This document shows, piece by piece, positions 15,446 to 22,657 of a stretch of 41,328 bases of DNA. Made by a program: the position numbers and the translations under genes. Under the pieces are notes generated by a model. That model saw only the letters and a program-made list of their open reading frames with translations, ran no database searches and had not been told where the DNA came from. This DNA is from Pseudonocardia sp. TRM90224 (GTDB lineage: Bacteria > Actinomycetota > Actinomycetes > Mycobacteriales > Pseudonocardiaceae): assembly GCF_021245725.1 (NCBI RefSeq), contig NZ_JAJGSX010000057.1:1-41328 (forward strand), read 5' to 3'. How positions within the stretch are numbered: the stretch's first letter is position 1; each line of letters starts with the position of its first letter.

Positions 15446-16369
15446 TCAGCCCGTCGGCACGGCCGCTCGCCACCGCCCCGGCGCCACGCCGTGGTGCCGT
15501 TTGAAGGCGGCGGCGAACGAGAACTCCGACGCGTACCCGAGCGAGTGGGCGACGGCCGCCAGCCCGGCGTCGCCGTCGCGCAGCTGTTCGCGGGCCAGCG
15601 CCATCCGCCAGTCCAGCACGTAGGTGAGCGGGGCGACGCCGAGCAGGCCGGTGAAGCGCCGGGCGAAGGTCGCCCGCGACAGCGAGGCCTCCGCGGCGAG
15701 GCCGGCGACGGTCCACGTCCGCCGCGGGTCAGCGTGGATCGCGCGCAGCGCCGGCCCGACCGCCGGATCGCCCATGGCGCGGTACCAGGCCGGTGCCGCT
15801 TCTAGGTCGACCGCGAGCTGCTCGCGCAGCGCCTGGATGAACACGACGTCCAGCAGGCTGTCCAGCAGCGCCTGCTGCCCGGGCGCCGACTGCAGCAGCT
15901 CGTTCGTGAAGACGTCCAGCGTCGAGCGCAGGCTCGAGCCGGCGCGGGGCCGCACGACGGTCAGGTCGGGCAGGCCGGCGAGCAGCCCGCTGCAGAGCTC
16001 GCCGTCGAACGTGTAGGCACCGCAGAAGAACGTCGTCGGCTGGCCGGGGCCCGACCCGAAGTGCCTGCGCACCGCGCCGCCGGCCGGGCCGGTCGCCGGG
16101 GCGCTCTCGAACTCGACCAGCCTGGCGCCGGGCGCGTGCGCCATGTGCTGCGACGACGGCCCGCGGACCAGCACCAGGTCGCCGGTCAGCACCCGGCGCG
16201 GATCGTCCGGGCTGTCGGCCCACGTGTACGCCTCGCCGCCGAGGATCCCGTGGATCGCGAGCTTCGCCCCGCTCGGGAACCGGATCCCCCAATCACCCTG
16301 CGCCGTCGAGTGCGAGAACACGGCGCCACGAGCGCGGGAACGCTGCAACATGTCCGTGAGAACGTCCAT
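15446..16369 (-). CDS. AraC-family regulator with cupin-type sensor domain
   Basis: A 307-residue protein. The N-terminal cupin_6/AraC-binding domain (about 1-185) begins MDVLTDMLQRSRARGAVFS, the usual opening of this subgroup, and contains GDLVLVRGPSSQHMAH. The C-terminal AraC DNA-binding domain (about 205-300) has two helix-turn-helix motifs: WTVAGLAAEASLSRATFARRF and GLAAVAHSLGYASEFSFAAAFKRHHGVAPGRWR. An in-frame ATG at 16387 would add six residues; the family pattern favours 16369. It is divergent from the NADP oxidoreductase at 16475, which is its likely target, as in many AraC/oxidoreductase pairs. Confidence 0.88.
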   Translation of the reverse strand: MDVLTDMLQRSRARGAVFSHSTAQGDWGIRFPSGAKLAIHGILGGEAYTWADSPDDPRRVLTGDLVLVRGPSSQHMAHAPGARLVEFESAPATGPAGGAVRRHFGSGPGQPTTFFCGAYTFDGELCSGLLAGLPDLTVVRPRAGSSLRSTLDVFTNELLQSAPGQQALLDSLLDVVFIQALREQLAVDLEAAPAWYRAMGDPAVGPALRAIHADPRRTWTVAGLAAEASLSRATFARRFTGLLGVAPLTYVLDWRMALAREQLRDGDAGLAAVAHSLGYASEFSFAAAFKRHHGVAPGRWRAAVPTG

Positions 16370-16474
16370 GACTTGAGACGATCGCATACGTCATCGAGCC
16401 GATCCAGCATGGAAGAGTGCAGCGAACCGAGGTGAAGTGGTCGTACAGCAAATCACGAACCGAGGAGGGCGACC

Positions 16475-17395
16475 ATGGCGCTCGCAGTGCAGTTCGACGA
16501 GTACGGGGACATCGACGTGCTCCACGTCCGGGATGTTCCGCGGCCGCGGCCGGGTCGGAACGAGGTACTGGTCCGGGTCAGAGCGGCCGGGATCAACCCT
16601 GGTGAGAACGCGATCCGCAGCGGCGTGATGCACGACATTTGGCCCGCGACGTTCCCCTCGGGCGAGGGCAGCGACCTCGCGGGGGTCGTCGAGGAGGTCG
16701 GGGAAGGCGGGTCGACGTGGTCGGTCGGCGACGAGGTGATCGGCTGGGTGGACACCCGGGGCAGCCACGCCGAGCTGGTCGTCGTGCCCGAGGGGCACCT
16801 GGTGCGCCGCGACCCTGACGTGCCGTGGGAGGTCGGCGGCGCGTTGCTCGTCGCGGGCGGGACCGCCTTCGCGGCGGTGCGCGCGGTCGGTGCCGGCGCG
16901 GGCGAGACGGTGGTCGTCTCGGGCGCCGCAGGCGGCGTCGGGTCGATCGCGGTGCAGCTCGCGCGGCACTCCGGGGCGACCGTGATCGGACTCGCCGGAG
17001 AGGCCAACCACGCGTGGCTCGCCGAGCACGGGGTGGTCCCGATCGCCTACGGCGACGGTGTTGTCGACCGCATCCGGGCCGCGGCGCCCGGTGGGGTGGA
17101 CGCGTTCGTCGACACCTTCGGCAGCGGCTACGTCGACATCGCGGTCGAGCTCGGCGTCGCGACGGACCGGATCAACACGATCATCGACTGGGAGGCCGCC
17201 GGGCGGACCGGCGTCAAGACCGAGGGCTCGGCTACGGGGTCGACCGTCGAGGTGCTCGGCGAGCTCACGAAGCTCGTCGCGGCCGGCGAGCTCGACGTCC
17301 CGATCGCGGCGACCTACCCGCTCACCGAGGTCCGCAGCGCGTTCCGGCAGCTGATGGAGCGCCACACCCGGGGCAAGATCGTCCTGCTCCCCTGA
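16475..17395 (+). CDS. NADPH:quinone oxidoreductase-like MDR protein
   Basis: A 306-residue zinc-free medium-chain reductase. The N-terminal GroES-like part contains VLVRVRAAGINPGENAIRSG and FPSGEGSDLAGVVEEVG. The nucleotide-binding domain has VVVSGAAGGVGSIAVQLAR (the QOR-type AxxGGVG motif) and ends GKIVLLP. It lacks the structural zinc cysteines. It would reduce quinones or enones with NADPH. GAGGAGG lies upstream of the ATG. It is divergent from an AraC regulator. Its stop codon is the first codon before the operator-bearing stem-loop at 17396-17460, which could also serve as its terminator. Confidence 0.9.
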   Translation: MALAVQFDEYGDIDVLHVRDVPRPRPGRNEVLVRVRAAGINPGENAIRSGVMHDIWPATFPSGEGSDLAGVVEEVGEGGSTWSVGDEVIGWVDTRGSHAELVVVPEGHLVRRDPDVPWEVGGALLVAGGTAFAAVRAVGAGAGETVVVSGAAGGVGSIAVQLARHSGATVIGLAGEANHAWLAEHGVVPIAYGDGVVDRIRAAAPGGVDAFVDTFGSGYVDIAVELGVATDRINTIIDWEAAGRTGVKTEGSATGSTVEVLGELTKLVAAGELDVPIAATYPLTEVRSAFRQLMERHTRGKIVLLP

Positions 17396-17460
17396 CCGTC
17401 GACAACGACGTTCTGGCTGTTTGTGAGCGCTAACAACAGCCAGAACGTCGTTGTCAACGG
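17396..17460. repeat. Stem-loop repeat with LacI-type operator in the loop, copy 1
   Basis: Arms GACAACGACGTTCTGGCTGTT (17401-17421, less its first base here as a 20-mer core) and 17435-17455 are perfectly complementary over 21 bp. With one mismatch the stem extends to 17396-17460. The 13-nt loop plus one stem base is TGTGAGCGCTAACA (17422-17435), identical to the operators of the sugar regulon. A second copy lies at 37345-37405. It is placed between the oxidoreductase stop and the start of the unknown protein at 17475, so it can act on either transcript. Confidence 0.9.
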
Positions 17461-17474
17461 CTACCGTGCGCGCC

Positions 17475-17906
17475 ATGCCTCCGGCGTTGATCGCCCTAGA
17501 TCCCGACGACCACCACGCCGAGCACGTCGGCCACACCGCGGACGGTCTGCAGTTCTTCCTCACCACACCGTTCGTTGCGGAGAACGAGCCCGATCCGGGA
17601 CGCGAGTTCGTCGCCCTCTTCCTCTTCGACGCCGAAGGTGCGCTCGTCGAGGCGAGGATCGACGACTTCGGGCCGCGTGCGTCGCTCGACGAGGCCCGAC
17701 TACGGGAGCGCTATGACAGCCACCTGGCCGCGCTCGGCGAAGTGACGATCGATCGGATCGTCATAGCGCCCTTCTCGGTCGAACGGTTCGGCACGGCCTT
17801 CGGGCTCATCGTCGACGATGACGACGACGAGTGCTGGGTGACGCTGGAGCCGGGCGACTACATGGCGTTCTGCGCACCGTGGGACAGCGGCGAGTACTGC
17901 ACCTGA
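17475..17906 (+). CDS. Acidic protein of unknown function
   Basis: A 143-residue acidic protein beginning MPPALIALDPDDHHAEHVG. It has alternating strand-like segments (GREFVALFLFDAEGALVEARI), a helical DEARLRERYDSHLAAL, a run of aspartates before ECWVTLEPGD, and a C-terminal DSGEYCT. It has no signal peptide or membrane segment. I do not recognise a family. The ATG lies 14 bp from the stem-loop repeat; the TTG at 17451 lies inside the repeat and is rejected. Translation would start right after a strong hairpin, so its expression may be influenced by that element. It converges with the TetR gene, with 8 bp between stops. Confidence 0.65.
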   Translation: MPPALIALDPDDHHAEHVGHTADGLQFFLTTPFVAENEPDPGREFVALFLFDAEGALVEARIDDFGPRASLDEARLRERYDSHLAALGEVTIDRIVIAPFSVERFGTAFGLIVDDDDDECWVTLEPGDYMAFCAPWDSGEYCT

Positions 17907-17914
17907 CCGACGCG

Positions 17915-18493
17915 TCACCTCAGCCGCAGGAGCGCCTCGACGCCGGCGAGGAAGGTTTCGCGCACCGGGTCCGGATCCGACAGGCAGCCGGCGACCATCG
18001 CGCCGTCCCGCAGCATCACGAAGTGTCGGCCCGCCGGCCCGGCCGGGGCGTCCCCGACCTGGGCGAGCAGTTCGGTGACCGCCTCGAGGAACCACTGGCG
18101 ATGCTCCAGCACCTGGCGGTGCACCGGATGCGCCGGGTCGGGGTACTCGGCCGCGGCGTTGAGGAACGCGCAACCGCGGAAGCCCGGACGCCGGACGTCG
18201 TCGGCGATGTCGGCAGCGACCGCCCGAACGGCATCCACAGCCGAACCGCCGCCCGACTCACCACCAGCCCGGGAACTCTCGAAGCGGTCGCGCAGCGCCC
18301 GATCGGCCTCCGCGAGATACGAGACGACGAGGTCTTCCTTGCCGGGGAAATGGCGGTAGAACGTCGCCCGGGTCGTGCTCGCCTCCGTGATGATCCGGTC
18401 GACCCCGACCGAATGCAGCCCCTCGGCGTAGAAGATGCGGCTCGCCGTGCCCAGCAGCCGGGTTCGAGCCTCGGACGGCGGTCGATCACTCAC
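17915..18493 (-). CDS. TetR-family repressor
   Basis: A 192-residue regulator starting at GTG (VSDRPPSEARTRLLGTA). The DNA-binding domain is at about residues 8-55: RLLGTASRIFYAEGLHSVGVDRIITEASTTRATFYRHFPGKEDLV, of which the ASTTRATFYRHF recognition helix is typical. The C-terminal ligand domain has a Cys in RGCAFLNAAAEYPD, a signature of one common actinobacterial TetR subgroup. It is divergent from the membrane protein at 18608; the gap contains GAACGTTC-type palindromes that are the probable operators for both genes. A longer ORF upstream is shadow reading across the divergent gene. Confidence 0.88.
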   Translation of the reverse strand: MSDRPPSEARTRLLGTASRIFYAEGLHSVGVDRIITEASTTRATFYRHFPGKEDLVVSYLAEADRALRDRFESSRAGGESGGGSAVDAVRAVAADIADDVRRPGFRGCAFLNAAAEYPDPAHPVHRQVLEHRQWFLEAVTELLAQVGDAPAGPAGRHFVMLRDGAMVAGCLSDPDPVRETFLAGVEALLRLR

Positions 18494-18512
18494 CCTCGGC
18501 AAACTACCAGAC

Positions 18513-18582
18513 AGAACGTTCGTTCTTGACAACCGCGGTGTCGCTCTGCCAGCGTGATGAAGGACAGCAAGACCGAACGTTC
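18513..18582. promoter_or_regulatory. TetR operators in the divergent promoter
   Basis: AGAACG-TT-CGTTCT at 18513-18526 is a perfect 6-bp-arm dyad and sits 20 bp before the TetR start. A second GAACGTTC palindrome lies at 18575-18582 upstream of the membrane-protein gene. The repetition of GAACGTTC on both sides of the gap supports autoregulation plus repression of the divergent gene. TTGAC next to the first dyad could form part of a promoter. Confidence 0.65.
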
Positions 18583-18607
18583 TATCTCGACTTCGAGGAG
18601 CCCCTCC

Positions 18608-19162
18608 ATGAGCACCATCGCCACCCCCACCGCCATCGGCTTCGCACCGGTGTTGCGGCGGCTCTACTTCGTCCGGTTCGCGTTCGCGATCGTCTGGGCG
18701 GCCCTGCTGGTGGTGGCCGGGCGCCAGCTCGGGCCGGTCGGCGCCGTCCTCGTCGTGCTGTACCCGCTGTTCGACGTGGCCAGCGCCGTCGTCGATGCCC
18801 GTGCGTCGAGGTCTTCGTCGCGGTGGGGCCTGTACGTGAACATCGCCATCAGCTCGCTCGCCGCGATCGGACTGGGCGTCGCCGCCACCTCGGGGATTCC
18901 CGCGGTCCTGCGTGTCTGGGGAGCGTGGGCCGTGGTGGCCGGCATCGTCCAGCTCGTCGTCGCGATCAACAGGCGGACGCTGGGCGGCCAATGGCCGATG
19001 ATGCTCAGCGGCGGCCTCTCCGTGCTCGCCGGCACCAGCTTCGTCCTGATGGCGGCCGCGCCGGAGCCCTCGCTCGCGAGCGTCGCCGGCTACGCAACGC
19101 TCGGGGGGATCTTCTTCCTCGTCTCGGCGCTGCGCCTGGGCGGCGCAGCCACCCGGAACTGA
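18608..19162 (+). CDS. DUF308/HdeD-like integral membrane protein
   Basis: A 184-residue protein with about six hydrophobic helices, among them FAFAIVWAALLVVAG, VGAVLVVLYPLFDVASAVVD, AISSLAAIGLGVAAT, AWAVVAGIVQLVVAINRR, SVLAGTSFVLMAA and YATLGGIFFLVSALRL. The LYPLFDVASAVVDAR segment and the paired-helix pattern resemble the HdeD/DUF308 group, whose function is generally unclear. GAGGAG is seven bases before the ATG; the upstream ATG at 18554 lies within the operator region and is rejected. It is divergently paired with the TetR gene, so expression is probably inducible by an unknown ligand. Confidence 0.78.
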   Translation: MSTIATPTAIGFAPVLRRLYFVRFAFAIVWAALLVVAGRQLGPVGAVLVVLYPLFDVASAVVDARASRSSSRWGLYVNIAISSLAAIGLGVAATSGIPAVLRVWGAWAVVAGIVQLVVAINRRTLGGQWPMMLSGGLSVLAGTSFVLMAAAPEPSLASVAGYATLGGIFFLVSALRLGGAATRN

Positions 19163-19244
19163 GCGATCCCCGATTGCCGCTCGTCTTTCCTGTTCGTGCG
19201 CGGTGCCCGTGGTTAGGAATACCGAGTACCCGACGAGAGGAAGC

Positions 19245-19466
19245 ATGATGATCACAGGTATCGGACGGCTCGCGGACCGGCTGCTGCAGGTCGTCGTGCC
19301 GGCGACATCGGCGATGGCGGCCGCGGACGCGTGCATGAACCGGTGCGGCTCGTCGTGCACCGACTACGCGTGCTGCAGCCTCGGCAGCGTGGGCTCGCTG
19401 TTCTGGATCCGCTCCTGCCCGCGCTCGACGGGCGGGTGCTACCAGCAGTTCTCGGGGAAGTGCTGA
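19245..19466 (+). CDS. Small eight-cysteine peptide with leader-like N-terminus
   Basis: A 73-residue ORF (or 72 from the second ATG) preceded by GAGAGGAAG. Residues 1-29 (MMITGIGRLADRLLQVVVPA, then TSAMAAADA) form an amphipathic or hydrophobic leader. Residues 30-73 hold eight cysteines at 30, 34, 38, 43, 44, 58, 65 and 73 plus small and basic residues, suggesting a knotted mature domain released after the AxA-type site. I cannot name the family; small actinobacterial proteins with an ADRLL...VVP leader and a Cys-rich tail look similar. It could be a secreted defensin-like peptide, a metal-binding peptide or a RiPP precursor. No modification or export enzymes are adjacent. Confidence 0.65.
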   Translation: MMITGIGRLADRLLQVVVPATSAMAAADACMNRCGSSCTDYACCSLGSVGSLFWIRSCPRSTGGCYQQFSGKC

Positions 19467-19486
19467 CGAGCCCCGAACACCACTGA

Positions 19487-20494
19487 TCAGGCGCCGCGGT
19501 CCGTGCCGAACCGCAACAGTGTCCGCGACCGCCAGACCTCACCCCGGCGCAGCACCGGCGACGGGAAGTCGGGCCGGTTCGGCGCATCGGGGAACTGCTG
19601 CGGCTCCAGGCACAAGGCGTCGCCCTGCCGCACCGGCCGCCCGTCGTGGCGGAGCACGCTGCCGTCGAGCATGTTGCCCGAGTAGACCTGCAGCCCCGGC
19701 TGGTCGGTGAACAGCGTGAGGGTGCGCCCGGACGCCGGCTCCCGCACGTGCGCGGCGATCGGCAGGTCATCCTCGCGCGGCCCTCGCCCGCCGAGCACGA
19801 ACGTGTGGTCGTACCCGCGGGCCCGCTGCAGCTGCGGGTGCGGATCACGTAGCCGCTCCCCCAGCCGCACGGGCCGGCGCAGGTCGAACGGCGTGCCCTC
19901 GACCGGAGCCGGGCCGCCCTCGGGCACCAGGTCGGCGTCGATCGGCAGGTACGAGTCGGCGTGCACGGTGATCTCGTGGTCCTCCACCGACCCCGCCCCG
20001 CCGTGCAGCGCGAAGTACGCGTGCTGCGTGAGGTTGACGACGGTCGGCGCGTCCGTCGTCGCCTCCAGCTCGACGAGCAGGTCGGGCCCGCGCACGGTGT
20101 ACGTGACGGCGGCCTGCAGCGTGCCGGGGAAGCCGTTCTCCCCGTCCGGGCTGACGTGCCGCAGCGTCACCGCGCCACCGTCCACTCCCGGTTGCACATC
20201 CTCTGCCTGCCAGATCGCGCAGTCGAACGCGCCCGGCCCGCCGTGCAGCGTCGCGCCCGGTTCGTTGCGCGGCAGCACGTGCTCCCGCCCGTCGAGGGTG
20301 AACCGGCCGCCGCCGATCCGGTTGGCGTAGCGGCCCACGATCGCGCCGACGAAGTTGCGGTCGTCCGCGTAGTCGGCCAGTCCGATGGCGACCTCGTCCC
20401 ACCAGCCCGCCCGGTCCGGCGCCCGCAACCGGGCGATCCGCGCGCCGCGCGGCTCCACGCCCAGTTCGAGCCCGGACGACCGGATGCCGATCAC
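19487..20494 (-). CDS. galM: Aldose 1-epimerase (mutarotase)
   Basis: A 335-residue GalM-type beta-sandwich protein starting at GTG. Active-site elements are GRYANRIGGGRF (54-65, Arg and Asn), H84 in LHGG, H158 in NLTQHAYFAL (general acid) and the C-terminal Glu in LCLEPQQFPDAPN (general base). It interconverts the anomers of aldoses. It is the last gene of the araB-araD-araA unit, 10 bp after araA, so its likely role is to equilibrate the anomer delivered by the upstream furanose-type importer into the one used by AraA. It is co-transcribed with the operon whose promoter is at 29017-29045. Confidence 0.93.
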   Translation of the reverse strand: MIGIRSSGLELGVEPRGARIARLRAPDRAGWWDEVAIGLADYADDRNFVGAIVGRYANRIGGGRFTLDGREHVLPRNEPGATLHGGPGAFDCAIWQAEDVQPGVDGGAVTLRHVSPDGENGFPGTLQAAVTYTVRGPDLLVELEATTDAPTVVNLTQHAYFALHGGAGSVEDHEITVHADSYLPIDADLVPEGGPAPVEGTPFDLRRPVRLGERLRDPHPQLQRARGYDHTFVLGGRGPREDDLPIAAHVREPASGRTLTLFTDQPGLQVYSGNMLDGSVLRHDGRPVRQGDALCLEPQQFPDAPNRPDFPSPVLRRGEVWRSRTLLRFGTDRGA

Positions 20495-20504
20495 CTGGAC
20501 GCCA

Positions 20505-21992
20505 TCACAGGGCTCCGGCCAGCCGGTGGTAGGCCTGGTTCCAGCGCAGCTCCCGGACGAACCGGCGGGTGGTCGTGTGCTCGTCGATCACCAGCAGCTC
20601 CGTGCGGGCCAGCTCGGCCAGGTCGTTCACGATCTCCGTCGAGAGCGCGGTGGAGAGCACCGTGTGGTGCGGTCCGCCGGCGGTGATCCACGCCTCGGCG
20701 GACGTGCGCAGGTCCGGTCGCGGGGTCCAGACCGCCCGCGCGACGGGCAGGTTCGGCAGCGGCTCGTCCGGTTCGACGACGTCGATCTCGTTCAGCACCA
20801 GCCGGAACCGGTCGCCCATGTCCGACATCCCCAGCACCACGGCCGGCCCGGGGGCCGCGTCGAACACCATGCGCACCGGGTCCTCCCGGCCGCCGATGCC
20901 GAGCGGGTGGATCTCCACCCGTGGCCGGTCCGCCGCGATCGACGGGCACACTTCCAGCATGTGCGCGCCCAGGATCCGCTGCGGCCCCGGGCCGAGGTGG
21001 TAGGTGTAGTCCTCCATGAACGACGTGCCGCCGGGCAGGCCCTCGGCCGCGACCTTGAGGGCGCGCAGCAGCATCGCGGTCTTCCAGTCGCCCTCGCCGG
21101 CGAAGCCGTAGCCGTCGGCCATCAGCCGCTGCACCGCCAGGCCAGGCAGCTGCCGCAGTGCGCCGAGGTCCTCGAAGTTCGTCGTGAACGCCCTGGAGCC
21201 GGACTCGTCGAGCAGCGCCCGCAGCCCCAGCTCGATCCGGGCCGAGTAACGCAGCGACTCGTGCCGCTCCCCACCGGCCCGCAGCTCGGGCACCACGTCG
21301 TAGCGCTCGGCGTACTCGGCGACCAGGTCGTCCACTTCGGAGTCGAGGCTGCCGTGCACGGCCGCGGCGAGGTCGGTGACGGCGTAGCCGTTCACCGTCA
21401 CGCCCCAGCGCCACTGCGCCTCCGTGCGGTCCCCCTCGGTCACGGCGACGTCGCGCATGGTGTCGCCGAACCGCGCCAGCCGCAGCGAGCGCACCTCCGC
21501 CCAGGCCCGGGTGGCCCGCGTCCACGCCTCGATCCGCTCCCCCACCGCCGGGTCGTCGACGTGCCCGGCCACGACCGTGCGCACGACACCCAGCCGCGCG
21601 CCGATGTAGCCGAACTCCCGGTCGCCGTGCGCGGCCTGGTTGAGGTTCATGAAGTCCATGTCGATGCTCGCCCACGGCAGCGCCCGGTTGGCCTGCGTGT
21701 GCAGGTGCAGCAGCGGCCGGCGCAGCGCGTCGAGCCCGTGGATCCACATCCGCGCCGGGGAGAACGTGTGCATCCACGCGATCACGCCGACGCACTGCGG
21801 GTCGGCGTTCGCCGCCAGCATCGTGCGCAGGATGCCGTCGGCGTCGGTCAGCACCGGCTTCCACACCACCGGCACGGGCAGCCGGTCGTCGAGCCGCTCG
21901 GCGATCTCCCGCGACTGGTCGGCGACCTGCTTGAGCGTCTCCTCCCCGTACAGGCCCTGGCTGCCGGTCAGGAACCAGATCTCACCGGTCAC
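20505..21992 (-). CDS. araA: L-arabinose isomerase
   Basis: A 495-residue AraA of usual length, starting at GTG (VTGEIWFLTGSQGLYGEETL, the canonical opening). Conserved AraA segments include WMHTFSPARMWI, HLHTQANRALPW, IDMDFMNLNQAAHGDREFG and the metal-site segments FTTNFEDLGALRQLPGLAVQ and GYGFAGEGDWKTAML. It converts L-arabinose to L-ribulose in the cytosol. The start overlaps the araD stop (GTGA). Order is araB-araD-araA-galM, rather than the E. coli BAD order. Confidence 0.96.
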   Translation of the reverse strand: MTGEIWFLTGSQGLYGEETLKQVADQSREIAERLDDRLPVPVVWKPVLTDADGILRTMLAANADPQCVGVIAWMHTFSPARMWIHGLDALRRPLLHLHTQANRALPWASIDMDFMNLNQAAHGDREFGYIGARLGVVRTVVAGHVDDPAVGERIEAWTRATRAWAEVRSLRLARFGDTMRDVAVTEGDRTEAQWRWGVTVNGYAVTDLAAAVHGSLDSEVDDLVAEYAERYDVVPELRAGGERHESLRYSARIELGLRALLDESGSRAFTTNFEDLGALRQLPGLAVQRLMADGYGFAGEGDWKTAMLLRALKVAAEGLPGGTSFMEDYTYHLGPGPQRILGAHMLEVCPSIAADRPRVEIHPLGIGGREDPVRMVFDAAPGPAVVLGMSDMGDRFRLVLNEIDVVEPDEPLPNLPVARAVWTPRPDLRTSAEAWITAGGPHHTVLSTALSTEIVNDLAELARTELLVIDEHTTTRRFVRELRWNQAYHRLAGAL

Positions 21993-22657
21993 GCGGACAC
22001 CGTCCGCTGGCCGTAGACCTGCTGGTAGCGGTCGTGCAACGCGGTGACCTCCGCCTCGGGGATGGGGACGAGCGGGCCGAGCTGGCGCGCCAGGTGGGTG
22101 GTGCGGGCGACGTCCTCGCACATCACGGCGGCCTTCACCGCAGCCCGCGGATCGGCCCCGACGCTGAACACGCCGTGGTTGGCCATGATCACGGCCGGCG
22201 AGCGGTGCCCGGAGAGCGTCTCGACGATCCCGCGGCCGATCGAGTCGTCGCCGATCAGCGCGAACGGGCCCAGCGGGATCTCCCCGCCGAACTCGTCGGC
22301 CATCGCGGTGAGCGCGCACGGCACCGCCTCGTGCCGCGCCGCCCACGCGCTGGCGTAGGGCGAGTGCGTGTGCACCACCCCGCCGACGTCCATGTGCCGG
22401 TAGACGTAGGCGTGCGCCGCGGTGTCCGACGACGGCGCCAGCTCGCCCTCGACGAGCTCCCCGTCCAGGTCGCACACAACGATGTGCTCCGGGGTCAGCT
22501 CGTCGTAGGAGACGCCCGACGGCTTGATCACGAAGAGGTCGGCGCCCGGCACCCGGCCCGACACATTGCCGGAGGTCCAGGCGACCAGCCCGTAGCGCAC
22601 CAGCTCGGCGTGCAGGGCGCAGACCTGCTCGCGCAGCCGCTCCACGGTCGAGTTCAC
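21989..22657 (-). CDS. araD: L-ribulose-5-phosphate 4-epimerase
   Basis: A 222-residue class II aldolase-fold epimerase. TSGNVSGR binds phosphate, VVHTHSPYASAWA carries two zinc histidines, and MANHGVFSVG carries the third; the substrate-interacting C-terminal part ends QQVYGQRTVSA. It turns L-ribulose-5-P into D-xylulose-5-P for the pentose phosphate pathway. The GTG start overlaps the ribulokinase stop (GTGTGA), indicating translational coupling. It is of normal family length (about 220-230), and no defects are seen. Confidence 0.95.
   Translation of the reverse strand: MNSTVERLREQVCALHAELVRYGLVAWTSGNVSGRVPGADLFVIKPSGVSYDELTPEHIVVCDLDGELVEGELAPSSDTAAHAYVYRHMDVGGVVHTHSPYASAWAARHEAVPCALTAMADEFGGEIPLGPFALIGDDSIGRGIVETLSGHRSPAVIMANHGVFSVGADPRAAVKAAVMCEDVARTTHLARQLGPLVPIPEAEVTALHDRYQQVYGQRTVSA

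Noticed and set aside
17396..17460. Ordinary rho-independent terminator for the oxidoreductase gene
   Set aside because: The stem is far longer than usual, has no U-tract, has a conserved operator-like loop and recurs elsewhere at a non-terminal position. A terminator side role remains possible.
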